Below, piece by piece: positions 36,323 to 48,725 of a DNA stretch of 64,000 bases (its first letter is position 1; every line of letters starts with the position of its first letter). The stretch spans positions 6,882,001 to 6,946,000 of the forward strand of contig NC_003070.9 in assembly GCF_000001735.4 (NCBI RefSeq), given 5' to 3'. Made by a program: the position numbers and the translations under genes. The notes below the pieces were generated by a model. That model was not told the DNA's origin, searched no databases, and saw only the letters and a program-made list of their open reading frames with translations. This stretch comes from Arabidopsis thaliana. Lineage: Eukaryota > Streptophyta > Magnoliopsida > Brassicales > Brassicaceae.

Positions 36323-38268
36323 TTAAAAAGATTCTACCGAGGAAGAAGTAGTAACCAAACTCGACAAAAGACCAACAACAAGAGCACTGTTATAAGTGCT
36401 TGGCTCATTTTGCATAGAATTGTTCCTTGCGTCTATAAACGTGTCATTCAAAAACGGTCCACCAACAAGTGCTCCATAAGCTACATTCGGATTTGGTTCA
36501 TCCGAGTTAAGCCACTTAAACCCATCTTTGCATCCTGTGGTTGCATCAGCTGGTATTGAAGCTCCTCTATGATGCACAAATTCTGGATATTTCTCACCAT
36601 ATCCCACCAAATAGCTCATTTTCTCCGGATTTTTCCCTAACATGTAATCAGCCTGCACATTATATATGCATATATCAAGTTACAGTATTATACGTTTAAT
36701 TAAGAGGAAAAATAAGAAACCAAATTAATATGCATATGGACCTGAGATCTAGCGAATTTTCTGAGATCTGAAGGTTTAAAGGATTGGTCACTGCAAGATA
36801 GTTCCTTAACACCAGAGGTGAGCATATAGTCACTGTAGAGTGTAGCTAGAAATGCAGAGGACACAGGGTGTTGCAGGGCATTCCATTCACTTACCCATAT
36901 TAGACCACCTTTAATATCAAAACAAAATCAAATGAGATAATTAACAATGATTCAGTGAATGGTGTAACGTGAGATGTAAGGAAAGTACCATCGGTTCTAC
37001 TAGATGTAGCAGTTGGTGAGCTTGGTATAAGCCCACACATGACAGCTTCTGCTGTTTCTTTAAAACCTTGAAGTCCTTTGCTTCCTGATAACCCTTTTTT
37101 GAAAAAGGTTAATCTTGATAATAGTATCTGCAAATGTATTAGATAAGTCACAAAATGTTATAATCAAACAAACATGAATCATGATTTGTAAAGAAGTGTC
37201 TTGTTCTTTATACATGTGTTCCTGGAAGCTTGTTGTCCCAACTAAACCATGATGGACTTCCAAAATTACCAAACTCTTCACCATTTTCCGACACAAAGTC
37301 AAGATATGTTTGATCCTCTGTTGCATGGTACAACCATGAAGCTGCCCAAAGAAGCTCATCTCCATAACCAGTTGAGTTATAATAAGACTGAACCTCAGGT
37401 ATATTAACACTGTAAGATCCTCTGTTATTATCCGCAAAATCGAACAACTGCTTCGCATGTTTCAAAAGCGTGCTTGAATACTTGGTATCACTTTCTTTAA
37501 AGACTAAAGATGCTGCAGCCATAGCTGCTGCTGTCTCTGCAGCAACCTCAGTCCCTGGAGTCTTTGTATCAATCTTAGTAAGAGTTCTCTTTCTAGTCAT
37601 TGTTTCTGGTCTATCCCAACATTTATGATCCGTCACTGGATCTCCCACCTACAATGTTAAAGTCAGTAATATAACTTGAGAACTTATGAAAGATTTGTGT
37701 GTTTGATCACTACCGTGTACCTGAATATAGAGGACATTTGGAGAAGGATGAGCATTGATGAGAAAATCAGTAGTCCATTTGAGAGAGTCTTTAGCATGAT
37801 CCAGTAAGTTCAGAGAAGCCATTTGATCACCGTATTCAAGAATGGACCATGAGAGAACTGTAGCAGTGAAAGCCATTGGGAAACCAAACTTCATGTGATC
37901 TCCAGCATCGTACAAACCTTTCGAAAGATCGATACTTGCTTCGCTTCCATCTTTAAGACCTGAATCTCCTCTCCATGATATCTCGTTGTTTTCAAGCTTA
38001 CCAGCTACATCAAAAAACATGAAATTAATTTGTGACAAAAGCATAAACAAATAATCTCATTGAAGAATCGTTTACATTTCTGGATATCGAAGAATTGCAT
38101 AGCGATCTTGAGAGCATTAGCGTAGTTTTTAACATTGGAGCCATCATCATCGGAGTGGTTTGATCTATGTCTGATTGTGAAAATGACAGCGATGATTATA
38201 GCGATTAAGATGATAACGCCGATGAACACACTACAACAACAACATCTTGACCTTGGTTTCGCCACCAT
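36323..38268 (-). CDS. GH9B5: Endo-1,4-beta-glucanase, glycosyl hydrolase family 9
   Basis: Six exons (38268-38076, 38004-37721, 37648-37214, 37127-36989, 36908-36742, 36652-36323) encode 515 residues. A short basic, Cys-rich N-terminus (RSRCCCC) precedes one hydrophobic helix (about residues 14-32), which looks like a signal anchor rather than a cleaved peptide. The GH9 domain follows, with the DAGDHMKFGFPMAF catalytic aspartate motif, YGDELLWAASWLY, HHRGAS, and the C-terminal NEPSTYNSA region with the acid glutamate. It acts on cellulose or related glucans at the membrane or wall. The Cys cluster could be acylated, which is inference. No C-terminal CBM49 is present. Confidence 0.93.
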
Positions 38269-39249
38269 TTTGTTCTAAAAAGAAAAACAGAGCTAGATAG
38301 ATCTCAAAATGTCAATGGAGATACATTTTAGAGATGGCAAAAGTTTTGGCTAGATCTAGAGATTCGAGAATGACGACGATTCAAGAGAGGGAAGTAACAG
38401 ATTTTGTCTAAATAAGGAAATTGTGATTAGGACACCGACACTGATCAATCAAACCAACGCGGGACGAGATCTGTTTCTTTTATGGTGTTTTCGTAATTAC
38501 GGAAGTAACCTTGCCTGGGAAGGAAGCAATGTGGAGAGTACAAGGTCCCTATTGGTAGTTGTGGTGATGTTTAATCCTTTTTTGGGTAATACTTACCTGT
38601 AAAATTCATTACGAATCATTCATTAGTCAACTCCAACAACCACGTCTTTTATTTAATTGTTATGGGAAACAGATATTTACTTCCTATAAATATACCAATA
38701 TTCAGATTATAAACTAGATACTAGGATTGTGATAGTCTTTGAAAATAAATTTTGTATTTGATTGTGACTAAAGAAAAATTCAATATGATAAGAGTGATAA
38801 GTGATGTCATATAAACTCACGGGCTAGTTACGGATTTAATGGGTCAGATCACTTAATTTCGGCCCATTAAGGCAGTTTTTTTTTAATTATCTGCCACGTG
38901 ACAAAAATTTGGACACCAAATTGTGCCAAGATTCCAAGTTCACTTTTTGCTAATTAATTTTGAATTACAAATTCGTAATACTTAACATAGCATTATAGTA
39001 CAATTTGTTGATCCAAATAGAGTTTATTGTTTGTTCTAGAGTGAGATTGGTTTCCAGATAAATCGATGAAATTGATTAGATGATGATTAATGAGCTTACT
39101 TTGTTTATGCGAATCGTACGCGGCTCATACTCTTGGATAATAATGAACACAGATGATGATTATTGTGCTTAGTTTTAACATGTAGACAAGAACGAAAGAA
39201 AAACTGAAGTAATATTTTTTAAAAAAATAGAAGTTGCATTGTATCACAA

Positions 39250-39650
39250 GTTAAACACCAAAGAGTTTAGTAAGAGGTTTTAATTTGTCACAAAAAACGA
39301 AAGAACCAAGAATCAAGAGCAACATCTTATTATTGTGCCTGGCGGCGGCATAATATTAACAACCATAATATTTTGTCACACATACTGAGTTTCAGTGCCT
39401 TCTCCCATAAGATAATATACAACTAATTAACTAAACATACTATTCAAAGCAAACAAAAAATCTTACATGGAAGAGATAACAGATTGGACTTTAACCCATT
39501 GGTTACAAACTCTTTAAACTTATTTTTGAAGTTTTAAGGAAAATTGTGACAAATAGGTTTAAGTTTAGTTTAATCTATTACCACTTCCTGTAAGATTTTT
39601 CGGTCATTTGAATACATGTTTCGCTGTATATAATCTTATGTGGAAAAATC
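39250..39650. repeat. Diverged tandem duplication, copy A
   Basis: It shares GAGCAACATCTTATT, TGGCGGCGGCATAA, TTGGTTACAAACTC and CTGTATATAATCTT-like segments in the same order with the block at about 39695-40205. Boundaries are approximate. On the minus strand both copies carry an EKAL-type open stretch. Confidence 0.7.
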
Positions 39651-39694
39651 AAATTTGTAAGTTTGTTATAATCTACTCCGTAGTCATCTTATAT

Positions 39695-40205
39695 ACTTCT
39701 CAACGAAAATTAGTGAGAGGTTTAATTTTTTTACAAATAAGATTGAACCAAATCATCAAGAGCAAATTTACGTACATGGTGACTGGGGAGCAACATCTTA
39801 TTGTTGTGCATGGCGGCGGCATAACCTTATCATCTACAATATTCCATTTCCATCCTCCCACGTCACCTCTAATAAGTTCCAGTGCCTTCTCTACTGTGGC
39901 TTCTCACATAAAATTGTATACAACTAAACATACTATTTAAAGCAAACCAAAAGACTTACATGAAGTGATAACATATTGGACTTAAACTCATTGGTTACAA
40001 ACTCCTTAAGCTTATCCTTGAAGTTTTAAAGAAAGATAAGTAACTATATCATATGATTGCTTTATTTCTCGTCTGGAGACTACAATGATAAAACCAAGGA
40101 GCTTGTGACAAATGGATTTAAGTCTTAATTTGTAACCAAATTCCTATTAAGTCGTTTTGTTTGTTTTGAACATATGTTTTGCTGTACATAATCTTTTATT
40201 TTTTG
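39695..40205. repeat. Diverged tandem duplication, copy B
   Basis: The second copy of the block at 39250-39650, in direct orientation. The minus strand reads VEKALELIRGDVGGW over about 39850-39900, which resembles the fragment at 40444-40600. Confidence 0.7.
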
Positions 40206-40443
40206 GTACCAAGCTGTTATAATATTCCCCCTACTTACTACATGTTTGATGATAGAAGCTTATTATCTTTTAGCAAAGTATCATCATTTATTTCTTACTG
40301 GTTCTTAAAGAATATTAGAATACAACCTATAAAATTTTATGGTTTACTCCTATAATAACTTTGGTCTCTTCAATATGTGTTTGTGTTCAATAACTTATAA
40401 TAACACATACTGTACCAGTCTCCGAAAAAATCAACTTACTTGT

Positions 40444-40600
40444 GTTATGGAAGACTGAAGTCTAAGGATTCCACAGTAGACCATCGAGGATCAGCGAATT
40501 GCCCATCATACGGTGAAGCCTTAGCTAATACATTCCATCTTCCCGCATCATTCCACTAAGTTCCAAGTTCCAACGCCTTCTCTTCGGCACCTTCTCCCAA
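40444..40600 (-). pseudogene. Gene relic of unknown family
   Basis: The minus strand reads GEGAEEKALELGT, then one stop, then WNDAGRWNVLAKASPYDG and further open sequence ending in DFSLP and a stop. Copies A and B upstream show related words. This looks like the last exon of a decayed gene. I do not recognise the family. Confidence 0.4.
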
Positions 40601-41447
40601 AATATGAATGAATGCAAATCTGTGAAACCAAAAGAAAACAACAAAAAAAGAGAGATTGAGTTTTAGTAGAATTGTTTTTTTTCTTTGAATATAATCGACA
40701 TCTGAAAATGAATTCTTCAACGCCATTTAAAATTTGGCCCCATATTTTTACATTGAGTGGGTCATTGTGAAGTTGTTGTGAATATCTACCGATCACCAAT
40801 ATAGACGTTGGTGTTTCAGTTCTGTGTTACTTTTACTTTGCTTTAATAATTCAAAGCAATACCCCTCATCCTCTTTTTGTCGACCAATCTTTTCCCGGTT
40901 TGGCTTTGTATTATTATCTAACGATGAAAATGTTATGAAAATATTGGTATGAATGGGTTTAACCGAGTAGTTTTGATGCAACTTTGTTTAACCGATCGAA
41001 ATCAGAAATAAGTGTGTCCCTATGGTTGTGGAATTTGCTATGGGCGTGAAAGCAATTCACTGCTTCATAATTTGAGAAAGGACATAAGTATATGCCCATA
41101 TTATGTTTCTTTCTACTCATATAACTAACATGTTTTATCATCATGATGCATAACAGCATAAGTAGTTAACTTTATAGAACATGAAACCAAAGTCTTATTT
41201 TCATAAGACAGTAATTCTTTAGCCTTTTGCAAAATTTTCATAAGAAGTTAACAATGTTATTTGTACATCCAGTTTTCCAAATTATTTGTCATAATCTTAT
41301 AGACAAATATAGCCGTGATTTTTGGTTAAATATAGTCTTACTTATTTATTATTGTATAAAATGATGTATCACTTGAAAAAGAATCCAATGGAAAAAAGGA
41401 TCAAATGGGTAAAATAATTGAAAAAGTTACAGAGATTTCATCTAAAG

Positions 41448-41860
41448 AAAAGCTACCATTTTTATAAATTTTTGAACAAATTTAGCCATTCTTATTAACT
41501 ATATATATATATATTATTTTGGTTTTAATGTGAAGATTATTAACTATATTTTAGGGGGAAAATGCTGTAATTACCAATCAAATTAAGAAAATCAATGAAT
41601 AGAAAGATGATCAAATTAGCAAAAGTACAGAAAATTCCACCACATATTCAGAAGAAAAGCTTGAATTCATGAAAAGAAAAGCTACCATTTTTGTTATAAA
41701 TTTATGAACAAATATAGCCATTCTTATTAATTATATTTTAGGGGAAAATATTGTAATTACCAATCAAATTAAGAAAATCAATACCAATGAATAGGAAGAT
41801 GATCAAATTAGTATAAGTACAAAAAATTCCACCACATATTTCACAAGAAAAGCTTGGATC
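41448..41860 (+). repeat. 229-bp tandem duplication
   Basis: AAGCTACCATTTTTATAAAT-type sequence at about 41450 recurs at 41680, and the following text (ATAGCCATTCTTATTAA, TGTAATTACCAATCAAATT, GATGATCAAATTAG, ATTCCACCACATATT) repeats in order. A weaker third copy may precede it from about 41300. Confidence 0.8.
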
Positions 41861-43042
41861 ATAAGTTGGATTCAAGAGCAGTAACGATAAGCTACAAAGT
41901 GAGTACACTAGACTCATTCTTTGAATCCCAAATATCAGAGATCCTAACCGTCCATTTCAAATCACAAGAAGATCAACCTCTAAAAATCGTAGTCTACGCT
42001 AGTTCATAACACACAGGATTATTTAACCCCTTGAAAGAAAGTAAATATTTGAAAAGGACTCGTAACGAAACCAAAAAGCCAAAACAGTGACTTGTGAAAC
42101 AACCGCTGGTTTTCTCCAAGTAAAAGCCACATCAAAATTTCAATTTTATATTAGTATTTTACTTTTTGCTTAGCTTTTTTTTTATTTCACTCATTTACGT
42201 TTGTCTCTTTCCCCGCTCTCTCGCTCTCGCCGCCGTCTGCGTAACGGTCTCCGGCCACATTACGCCGATCAACCTATTCACTCCACCGTCGGTTCGATAT
42301 CGTTTCTCTCCAAGTCAATTTGAAGTATTCCGATTCGATTACATTCTCATTCACTTTCCGAAAGCTTCTTCTACTCAGAAAGGTATTTTTCATTTCGTTA
42401 AAGTAGTCTAGAAATCGATTCCACAGTTTCGTCTTCAATTAGCGATTGATCTGAGCTCTGTGTCAATCTCACTTGTTTGAATTTCTGTGTCAAATGCATT
42501 ATTGTGACTTCAGTTTTTTACTCGGTTGTTTCACTTTCATAGTCCGATTTCAAATTTGTGCATCTTCTCTAGATTCGTAACTTCGATTTCAAATTCGAAT
42601 TCGAAGGTCGAGGACTCTGAGAATTATTCATATAAATCGAAGTTAAATCTTGTTCACTTGAATCCTTTGTTATTGTTTCTTATGTCACCACATTTGAATT
42701 TGCTCTAGTCATCTTCTCGTCGCCGACACTAATCTCATTTTACCTGTAGAAGCAAAGGATAGTTGATTTCTTCAGTAGTATGTGTAGTTGGTTGAGAGCA
42801 TTAGATGATCCAGCTTTATGAGCATTAAGTGGAGGAACCACATAGTAGGGTTTCGTTCATTGATTGATTTCTTCAGTATTGATTCTTGTTAGTTGAATTT
42901 GTTTACTCGCATCTTTGTTGTTCTGTTCTTCACATTTCTTTGAAGGTTTTCTTAGTCTATAAAGTTGTACATCATAATAATCTGTGGTTTGATGATATTG
43001 TTTTAAGACAGTCTTGTTGTTGCTCTTTATCAGGTGTGCAAA

Positions 43043-44527
43043 ATGATTGGATCGTTTCTAACAAGAGGACTAGTGTAAGACTCTAATCTCTTCATTTTGA
43101 GGTTCTAAAGTATTAGTTTGATCAAAGAATTTACGGATTTTGTTTGTGTTTCATTTGTTGGCAGAATGGTATTTGGATATGCGTATCCTGCTTATGAATG
43201 TTACAAAGCGGTTGAAAAGAATAAGCCTGAGATGCAACAGCTTCGATTCTGGTGCCAATACTGGTTTGTGATGTTTGGCTTTTTCATCTGTTCTTATCTT
43301 GAGTTTATGCCTTGAGTTTTCTCTTGTAAAGTTTAGCTTTCTTCTTGAAACTTGTTGCAGGATTTTGGTGGCTGCTTTGACAATTTTCGAAAGAGTTGGC
43401 GATGCTCTTGCTTCATGGTTGGTATTATTGATACAGGAATGTACCTTTCAAATGAATTGAGATATATTATGTAGACTTACTTTGTTTGTGTCCTGTTGTC
43501 ATGAAGGGTTCCACTATACTGTGAGGCAAAACTGGCATTTTTCATATATCTTTGGTTCCCCAAGACCAGAGTAAGTAAACTCTAGTAGCAGCTAAAAGAG
43601 AGTTAGTTAGTATCTGTATATATGTGATCCATTGGAGTTCGTTCTATCTCACTGCACTTTCCTTTCTTTCCACAGGGAACTACATACGTGTACGATTCAT
43701 TCTTTCAGCCATATGTTGCAAAGCATGAAAATGAAATCGACCGCAGCTTGATTGAGCTAAGGACCAAAGCTGGGGATCTGGCAGTGATATACTGCAGAAA
43801 AGCAGTGAGCTATGGACAAACAAGAATCGTAGAGATCCTGCATTTTGTAGCTCTCCAGTCAACACCAAAACCTAAGCCTAAGGTAATATTATGCACCTAA
43901 CAAATACCATGAAATGCTAATCATGGATCTTTCGCTTTTCAACTTCTTACATGCTCACTAGAGGATCATTTAACAAGTTTCTCCTTGCACAATAGTGATA
44001 TTGTTTGATGGATTTGTCTTGATTCTAATTTTCATTAGGAAAAGAAGCAGGCAGCAGCACCAGAAGAGGAAGAACAGAAACAACCGGATCTTAAGGCGAC
44101 GAGCCAAGCAGCTTCTTCTAATCCTCAAGTGCGTCTGCAATCGAAGAAACCACAGCTTGTAACCAAAGAACCTATATCACCAAAGCCTCTTTCATCCCCA
44201 CGTAAGCAACAACAACTACAAACAGAGACCAAGGAAGCAAAAGCAAGCGTGTCACAAACCAAACTCACTACTCTAACTCCACCAGGACCACCACCACCAC
44301 CACCACCACCGCCACCATCGCCCACAACCGCCGCGAAACGAAACGCTGATCCAGCACAGCCATCACCAACAGAGGCAGAAGAAGCGTCACAGACTGTCGC
44401 AGCTTTACCAGAACCAGCGTCTGAGATTCAGCGAGCGTCATCGTCGAAAGAGACTATAATGGAGGAAACACTAAGGATCACTCGTGGGAGTCTGAGAAAA
44501 GCTCGTTCTGCGGGAGCACCGCGCTAA
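43043..44527 (+). CDS. HVA22H: HVA22-like TB2/DP1 family membrane protein h
   Basis: Six coding exons (43043-43074, 43165-43263, 43361-43417, 43507-43570, 43676-43882, 44039-44527) encode 315 residues. The TB2/DP1/HVA22 domain covers about residues 10-110 (VFGYAYPAYECYKAVE, WILVAALTIFERVGD, LAFFIYLWFPKTRGTTYVYD). Its hairpin membrane segments shape tubular ER in relatives (DP1/Yop1). The long C-terminal extension is Lys/Ser/Gln-rich with a run of ten prolines and looks disordered. The 5' leader probably has an intron from about 42381 to 43033, with the ATG just after its acceptor. I recognise it as At1g19950. Confidence 0.94.
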
Positions 44528-44822
44528 GAGAATGATTAAAAAAGAAAAGGGGAACACATAATTTTAAATCTCTAACCCCTTTTGATTGGTTTCTCTTTAA
44601 AACAGCAATAATGGTTTTTATTTGGTTATTTGTTGTTTTTAGTCCGATGTAAATTTCAGACTTCAGACTAATATTGGATGTTGATCTGTCCTTAGCTGAG
44701 TAAAACCACAAAAAAAGTTTTTATATACACAAGGATCAAAATTCTGCCTTTCTCCAATGATTTGCGAAGTCAAAAGACTCAAAATGTAGAGAAACATAAC
44801 TTCCCAAAAAAGAAAAAAGTAT

Positions 44823-44888
44823 TCCGCTGCCGGGCTTTGAACCCGGAATATTTCATGATTTGAAGATAGCCTGAAGTGCTACAGCGGA
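44823..44888 (-). pseudogene. tRNA-like relic
   Basis: On the minus strand the ends TCCGCTG and CAGCGGA pair as a 7-bp acceptor stem. A perfect T arm, CCGGG-TTCAAAG-CCCGG, sits in the right place. The D and anticodon arms are shortened and do not form canonical stems, and the total is about 66 nt. I call it a decayed tRNA gene and cannot assign an anticodon. Confidence 0.55.
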
Positions 44889-44899
44889 TTAGTTGTTTG

Positions 44900-46082
44900 T
44901 ACATCCGATCAAGTGATATATAACTCTTGTTAATACGTTTGTTGGGCCAGTTCATATATTTGGGCTTATTCTTTTGATTGTTGATTGCTAGCCCATTAAA
45001 AATTAGTAAATAACCCATCATAAACGATTAAACTCACAAACACGCCTACCGCTGATTGCAAAAAGAATTACATTATGAGGAATACATTTTCTGTAGTTAA
45101 GTTAACTAAATAAAAACTAATTTTTTTTTTTAAATGTCTAACATGACAAAAATTGTAAATAAGGAAATTTTTTTACGTAATTGGGATGAAAATGTCTTGT
45201 GATCCAATTTTCTGAAATTAAACTGCGTCCTTAATATTTGAAACTTAGCGTTTTTAATCCATTTTCAGTCGTATTTTTAACAGAAACTTGCCACATAAAA
45301 TTACTATATGTTTGTCAAAATTTGTTATACGTTAATCCCGCTATTAGTTTCAGCTATTTATATATAATATATGGACTTCAACTTGATGTTTCACAAGTAT
45401 CGTTGAAATTCGACATCCGTTTTCTCTATAGATATTTTGTCCGATCACGTTTGAATTTTGACATTTTTTTTGTTTATGTTTTCGCCATTTTGATATTTAT
45501 ATACTTATTATCTTTTTAAGAAACTTATGTCGGTATTTGACATATTAATACATTTTTGTAAGAAAATGGATAAAGATAGTTAGCTACTAATGACGTCAAA
45601 ATGCATGCGTCTTGCTGACGAGTGAAGGCCTCAATAATGGTGGTGTGAGTCAGTGAGTGGTGTAGGTTGATTGTGTGGCGGCTGCATAATAAATAAATAA
45701 TGTTGTTGCAAAAGATATTCATATATTCGTAGTGACTAGTGACTAGTGAGTAAGTAACACATGGCGTTTCTGATCATATCCACCGTTAGATCCCACCTCG
45801 ACAATAAGATTATACCAAAACTTATTGTAGTACCACAATTATAAGTTAAAGGGATACCAACTTGAATAGTTTTTACATATTTCATTGGTCGTTACAATTT
45901 ACCATGCCAATGCACAGATTTTATTACTTTTTTTATTAGAAAACTGTTGAAAATGAGAGTGGATGTAGACAAAAGATTCCTTCTCGTGTCTCTCTCGAGA
46001 TCGACTATAATTATCCCCTTTTAGTTTCTCCTTTCTTTGTATGAGCGCTCTTCACTCTTAGCAACCACGAGCACAAGAAAAT
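44900..46082. other. Intergenic AT-rich DNA
   Basis: No gene is supported. The last 150 bp become pyrimidine-rich (TTCTCGTGTCTCTCTCGAGA near 45980), which fits a promoter and leader for the small frame at 46083. Confidence 0.5.
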
Positions 46083-46277
46083 ATGAGCGACCCTAGCGGC
46101 CAATCTTCAACAACGACTGTCGGTGGAATTGCCGGCGGTAGCGGTTGTAACGGAGGAGGTGGTGGAAGTGGCAGTGGAAGCGGCGGCTCCTTTGGGAATC
46201 AGCCGAGGAGATCAAAGGTGAGGAAGCAAGTGTGGGCTGGAGTACTCGGCATCTCATCCGACTCCACCAACAATTAA
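46083..46277 (+). CDS. Small Gly/Ser-rich protein, 64 residues
   Basis: I do not recognise a family. The frame starts with ATG after a CT-rich leader and encodes a Gly/Ser-rich N-terminal half (GGSGCNGGGGGSGSGSGG). A basic segment follows (RRSKVRKQVWAGVLGIS), and the protein ends at tandem stops (TAATAG). GC content is clearly higher than in the flanks. It has no signal peptide and no membrane segment. It may be a real small gene, but the repeat-like composition means chance cannot be excluded. Confidence 0.5.
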   Translation: MSDPSGQSSTTTVGGIAGGSGCNGGGGGSGSGSGGSFGNQPRRSKVRKQVWAGVLGISSDSTNN

Positions 46278-48226
46278 TAGTTTCTTCTTTCTTTCTCTTT
46301 TCACCTAAGAAATCATGTGTAGTGAAAAATGGTGGTGGTAATTACTATGCTTGATCATCGTTTCATGTTAACTGTGTCTAAATAACAAGCAAGAAATATA
46401 TTAGACCACCACCATCGTCATTGTTATGAGATTATATGAAGTATATATATTTTTACCTTCTGTAATCCGAAAACCCCCCTCAAAAAGTGATAGTATTTTA
46501 TTTTTGGTCTAGAAACAATTAGGGTTTCTCCTTCGAATCGATGTATATAGCAAATATCATTAGCAATATGAATGTTAGTCAAGTAGGTGAGATCGCTTAC
46601 AAATAATGTTAAAAGTAAAATCTTATGACAAATTGACGCTAAAGTATCGTCTGAAATATAAACATGGTTAAAATTTTCAGAAAAGAATGTGCAATATTAT
46701 ATAAAATGATCAGTTTAAAATAATTCAAAGAAAATAAATATTTATGGTGTGTGATCCATAATAATTGTTCTTATCCATCCTCAACAAATATTTGCATATA
46801 CGTCCCCAGTTATATTCTCACAGACTATAAACTACATGAATCATCATTTTGAAATCGTACAATATAATCGTTTCTCACGTAAATTACTGCAACATAATAC
46901 TATCCAACAATCAAGTCCAGTATTCAACTAAATAATTCATGTTCCCCTTATCTATAGGCCTCATGCTTGATGAGATAAAATGATAGGATATGTAGTTTAG
47001 TGTCACCATCCGGACTTAAATAGACAGCAACCTCAAATTTGTTATAAATTTATAGACCATTAAATATATTTTGGGTTGTCATTTATATATGAGCAGATCA
47101 ACAGACTCAGAGGGTCTCTAGCTAATTTCATCACAAATCACAAAACCAGTTATTAATATATGAATCATGAATGTACTATTCTATACACCAAAAACTTGAA
47201 ACCAATTGAACTGGTCTTATTTTAATATTCGACATAATTAAACAGAATTAGTCTTAATAAACTCAGAGAAATGATAAAGTAATTGAACTTAGTTATGATT
47301 ATCAGGTGTTGTTTAATCTTAAAGTAGAAGACATAATCATAACTGTCTTAAGTTATTGTACCAACAAGTATAACTTATAATTAGAAACCCCTCATCCTCT
47401 ACTCATTTCATCAAAAGCATCTGCTCTTGTTTGTAGAAACATACTCAAATTTTAAATCAAACTCTTGTTTTGTTCTCTTGGCAATATTCATTTTTTTTAT
47501 AAGTTTTTTTATAAGTTTTTTTTTTGCTACGGAATGGTCCTTAATCTTCGTCACTAATTAACTAGCTAGGTCAAACCCAAGTGCACAATGTATCTGAAGC
47601 TGCAGGACCACAACTTAGTTTCAACACCATATATAATAATTATACTTACTAGTACTTCGGCTTTTAGTTTTGCCTTAATTACATATATAATCAGCCAATG
47701 ATTAACCGTTTATTAATTCTCGGCATCATGTTTCGTCACTGTCAACGAAGGTCGGTCTCTTAAAATTAAATTCAGCATTATCCATGCGATAACATAAGCT
47801 ACTTCTAAATTTTCTACAAATTAAAATAGTAAAAGTTTTCCCTTCTCTTGAATCTTTACAAATTTTTGTTTTAAATCTATATGATTTTTGTCCAGTACTT
47901 TCTTGGTTGGTCTACCAAAGTAATCATAATAAATTTATTTAATGTATCCTGAAGATGTTACATGATTAATCCTTACATATATTCATCTATATCCAAGTTT
48001 CGTATACACAAAAAAGGTCACTTTGCCGAAGACAAAGGAAGCCCATACAAATGATTTGTTCACATGCAACCTTCACTTATTCTCTCAAGTCTCAACTTGC
48101 TTTTTTCATTAACGTTTATATTAATCCTTCAAATATCAATATTTTAATATTTTAAAACCCAATATCAAATATTTATGTAAAGAAAATATAGATTATGAAA
48201 AGCTCCTAACAACCCCTTACAATGTG
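46278..48226. other. Intergenic AT-rich DNA
   Basis: About 1.9 kb between two small genes with no gene, repeat or element I can name. Confidence 0.5.
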
Positions 48227-48246
48227 TATAAATAAGTCTATAAATA
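48227..48246 (+). promoter_or_regulatory. Paired TATA boxes of the small gene at 48453
   Basis: TATAAATA occurs at 48227-48234 and again at 48239-48246. Either could place a transcription start near 48260-48275. Confidence 0.55.
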
Positions 48247-48452
48247 CGAGCATCACAATCAAACAAAACACATGCAAGACAGGCTATAAGAGACTTTATA
48301 ATATACACCAAACTATGCAAAAACCATTTCAGAGAGCTCATCCTAACACACACTCGCACTCCTTCACCATTCATATAAACGAACCATTTAATCATCATCG
48401 TTACTTGGACCATCATCATAATCACAATACCTTCATAGGTTTATCTTCATCA

Positions 48453-48725
48453 ATGAAGCTCTTCTCCAAATTCCGCAAAATTTTCATGAAGATCATCTTC
48501 GCGCTTCCTTCTTCCTCCTCCGCAACCGTACGTCCTCACAAAACCGCTGACTTCGGCAATGGTTGTGATAGGCTAGAGACGCCGAAGATATCGTGCAGTA
48601 ATTCATACTACTCCTCACAATCTCACTACAGTGAAGCTATCTCAGATTGTATAGACTTTTTCAATAAGTCTCAACAAGAAAGTGAAGACCGGATTGCTCA
48701 TGATCACGACCGTTTTTACGTTTAG
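48453..48725 (+). CDS. Small Josephin-like-family protein, 90 residues
   Basis: The C-terminal half contains SNSYYSSQSHYSEAISDCIDFFNKS, a motif shared by a group of short plant proteins often labelled Josephin-like. They have no visible deubiquitinase catalytic domain. The N-terminus is basic and hydrophobic (KLFSKFRKIFMKIIFALP). I chose the ATG at 48453. An in-frame ATG at 48315 would add 46 His/Asn-rich residues, and a separate 5-codon uORF lies at 48272-48289. The function is unknown. The original open frame runs back to 48222, but that ATG lies at the TATA box and cannot be the start. Confidence 0.65.
   Translation: MKLFSKFRKIFMKIIFALPSSSSATVRPHKTADFGNGCDRLETPKISCSNSYYSSQSHYSEAISDCIDFFNKSQQESEDRIAHDHDRFYV

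Larger units (their letters stand above)
38300..42380. other. Gene-poor region with tandem duplications and relics
   Basis: No intact gene is visible between GH9B5 and HVA22H. The region holds two or three diverged copies of a relic at 39250-40640 and a 229-bp tandem duplication at about 41448-41860, both listed separately, plus AT-rich DNA and a short (AT)n tract near 41500. The end near 42130-42380 should be the HVA22H promoter and first non-coding exon. Confidence 0.5.

Noticed and set aside
48222-48452. N-terminal part of a 167-codon frame
   Set aside because: The first ATG lies at the TATA box, so it cannot be transcribed as a start.
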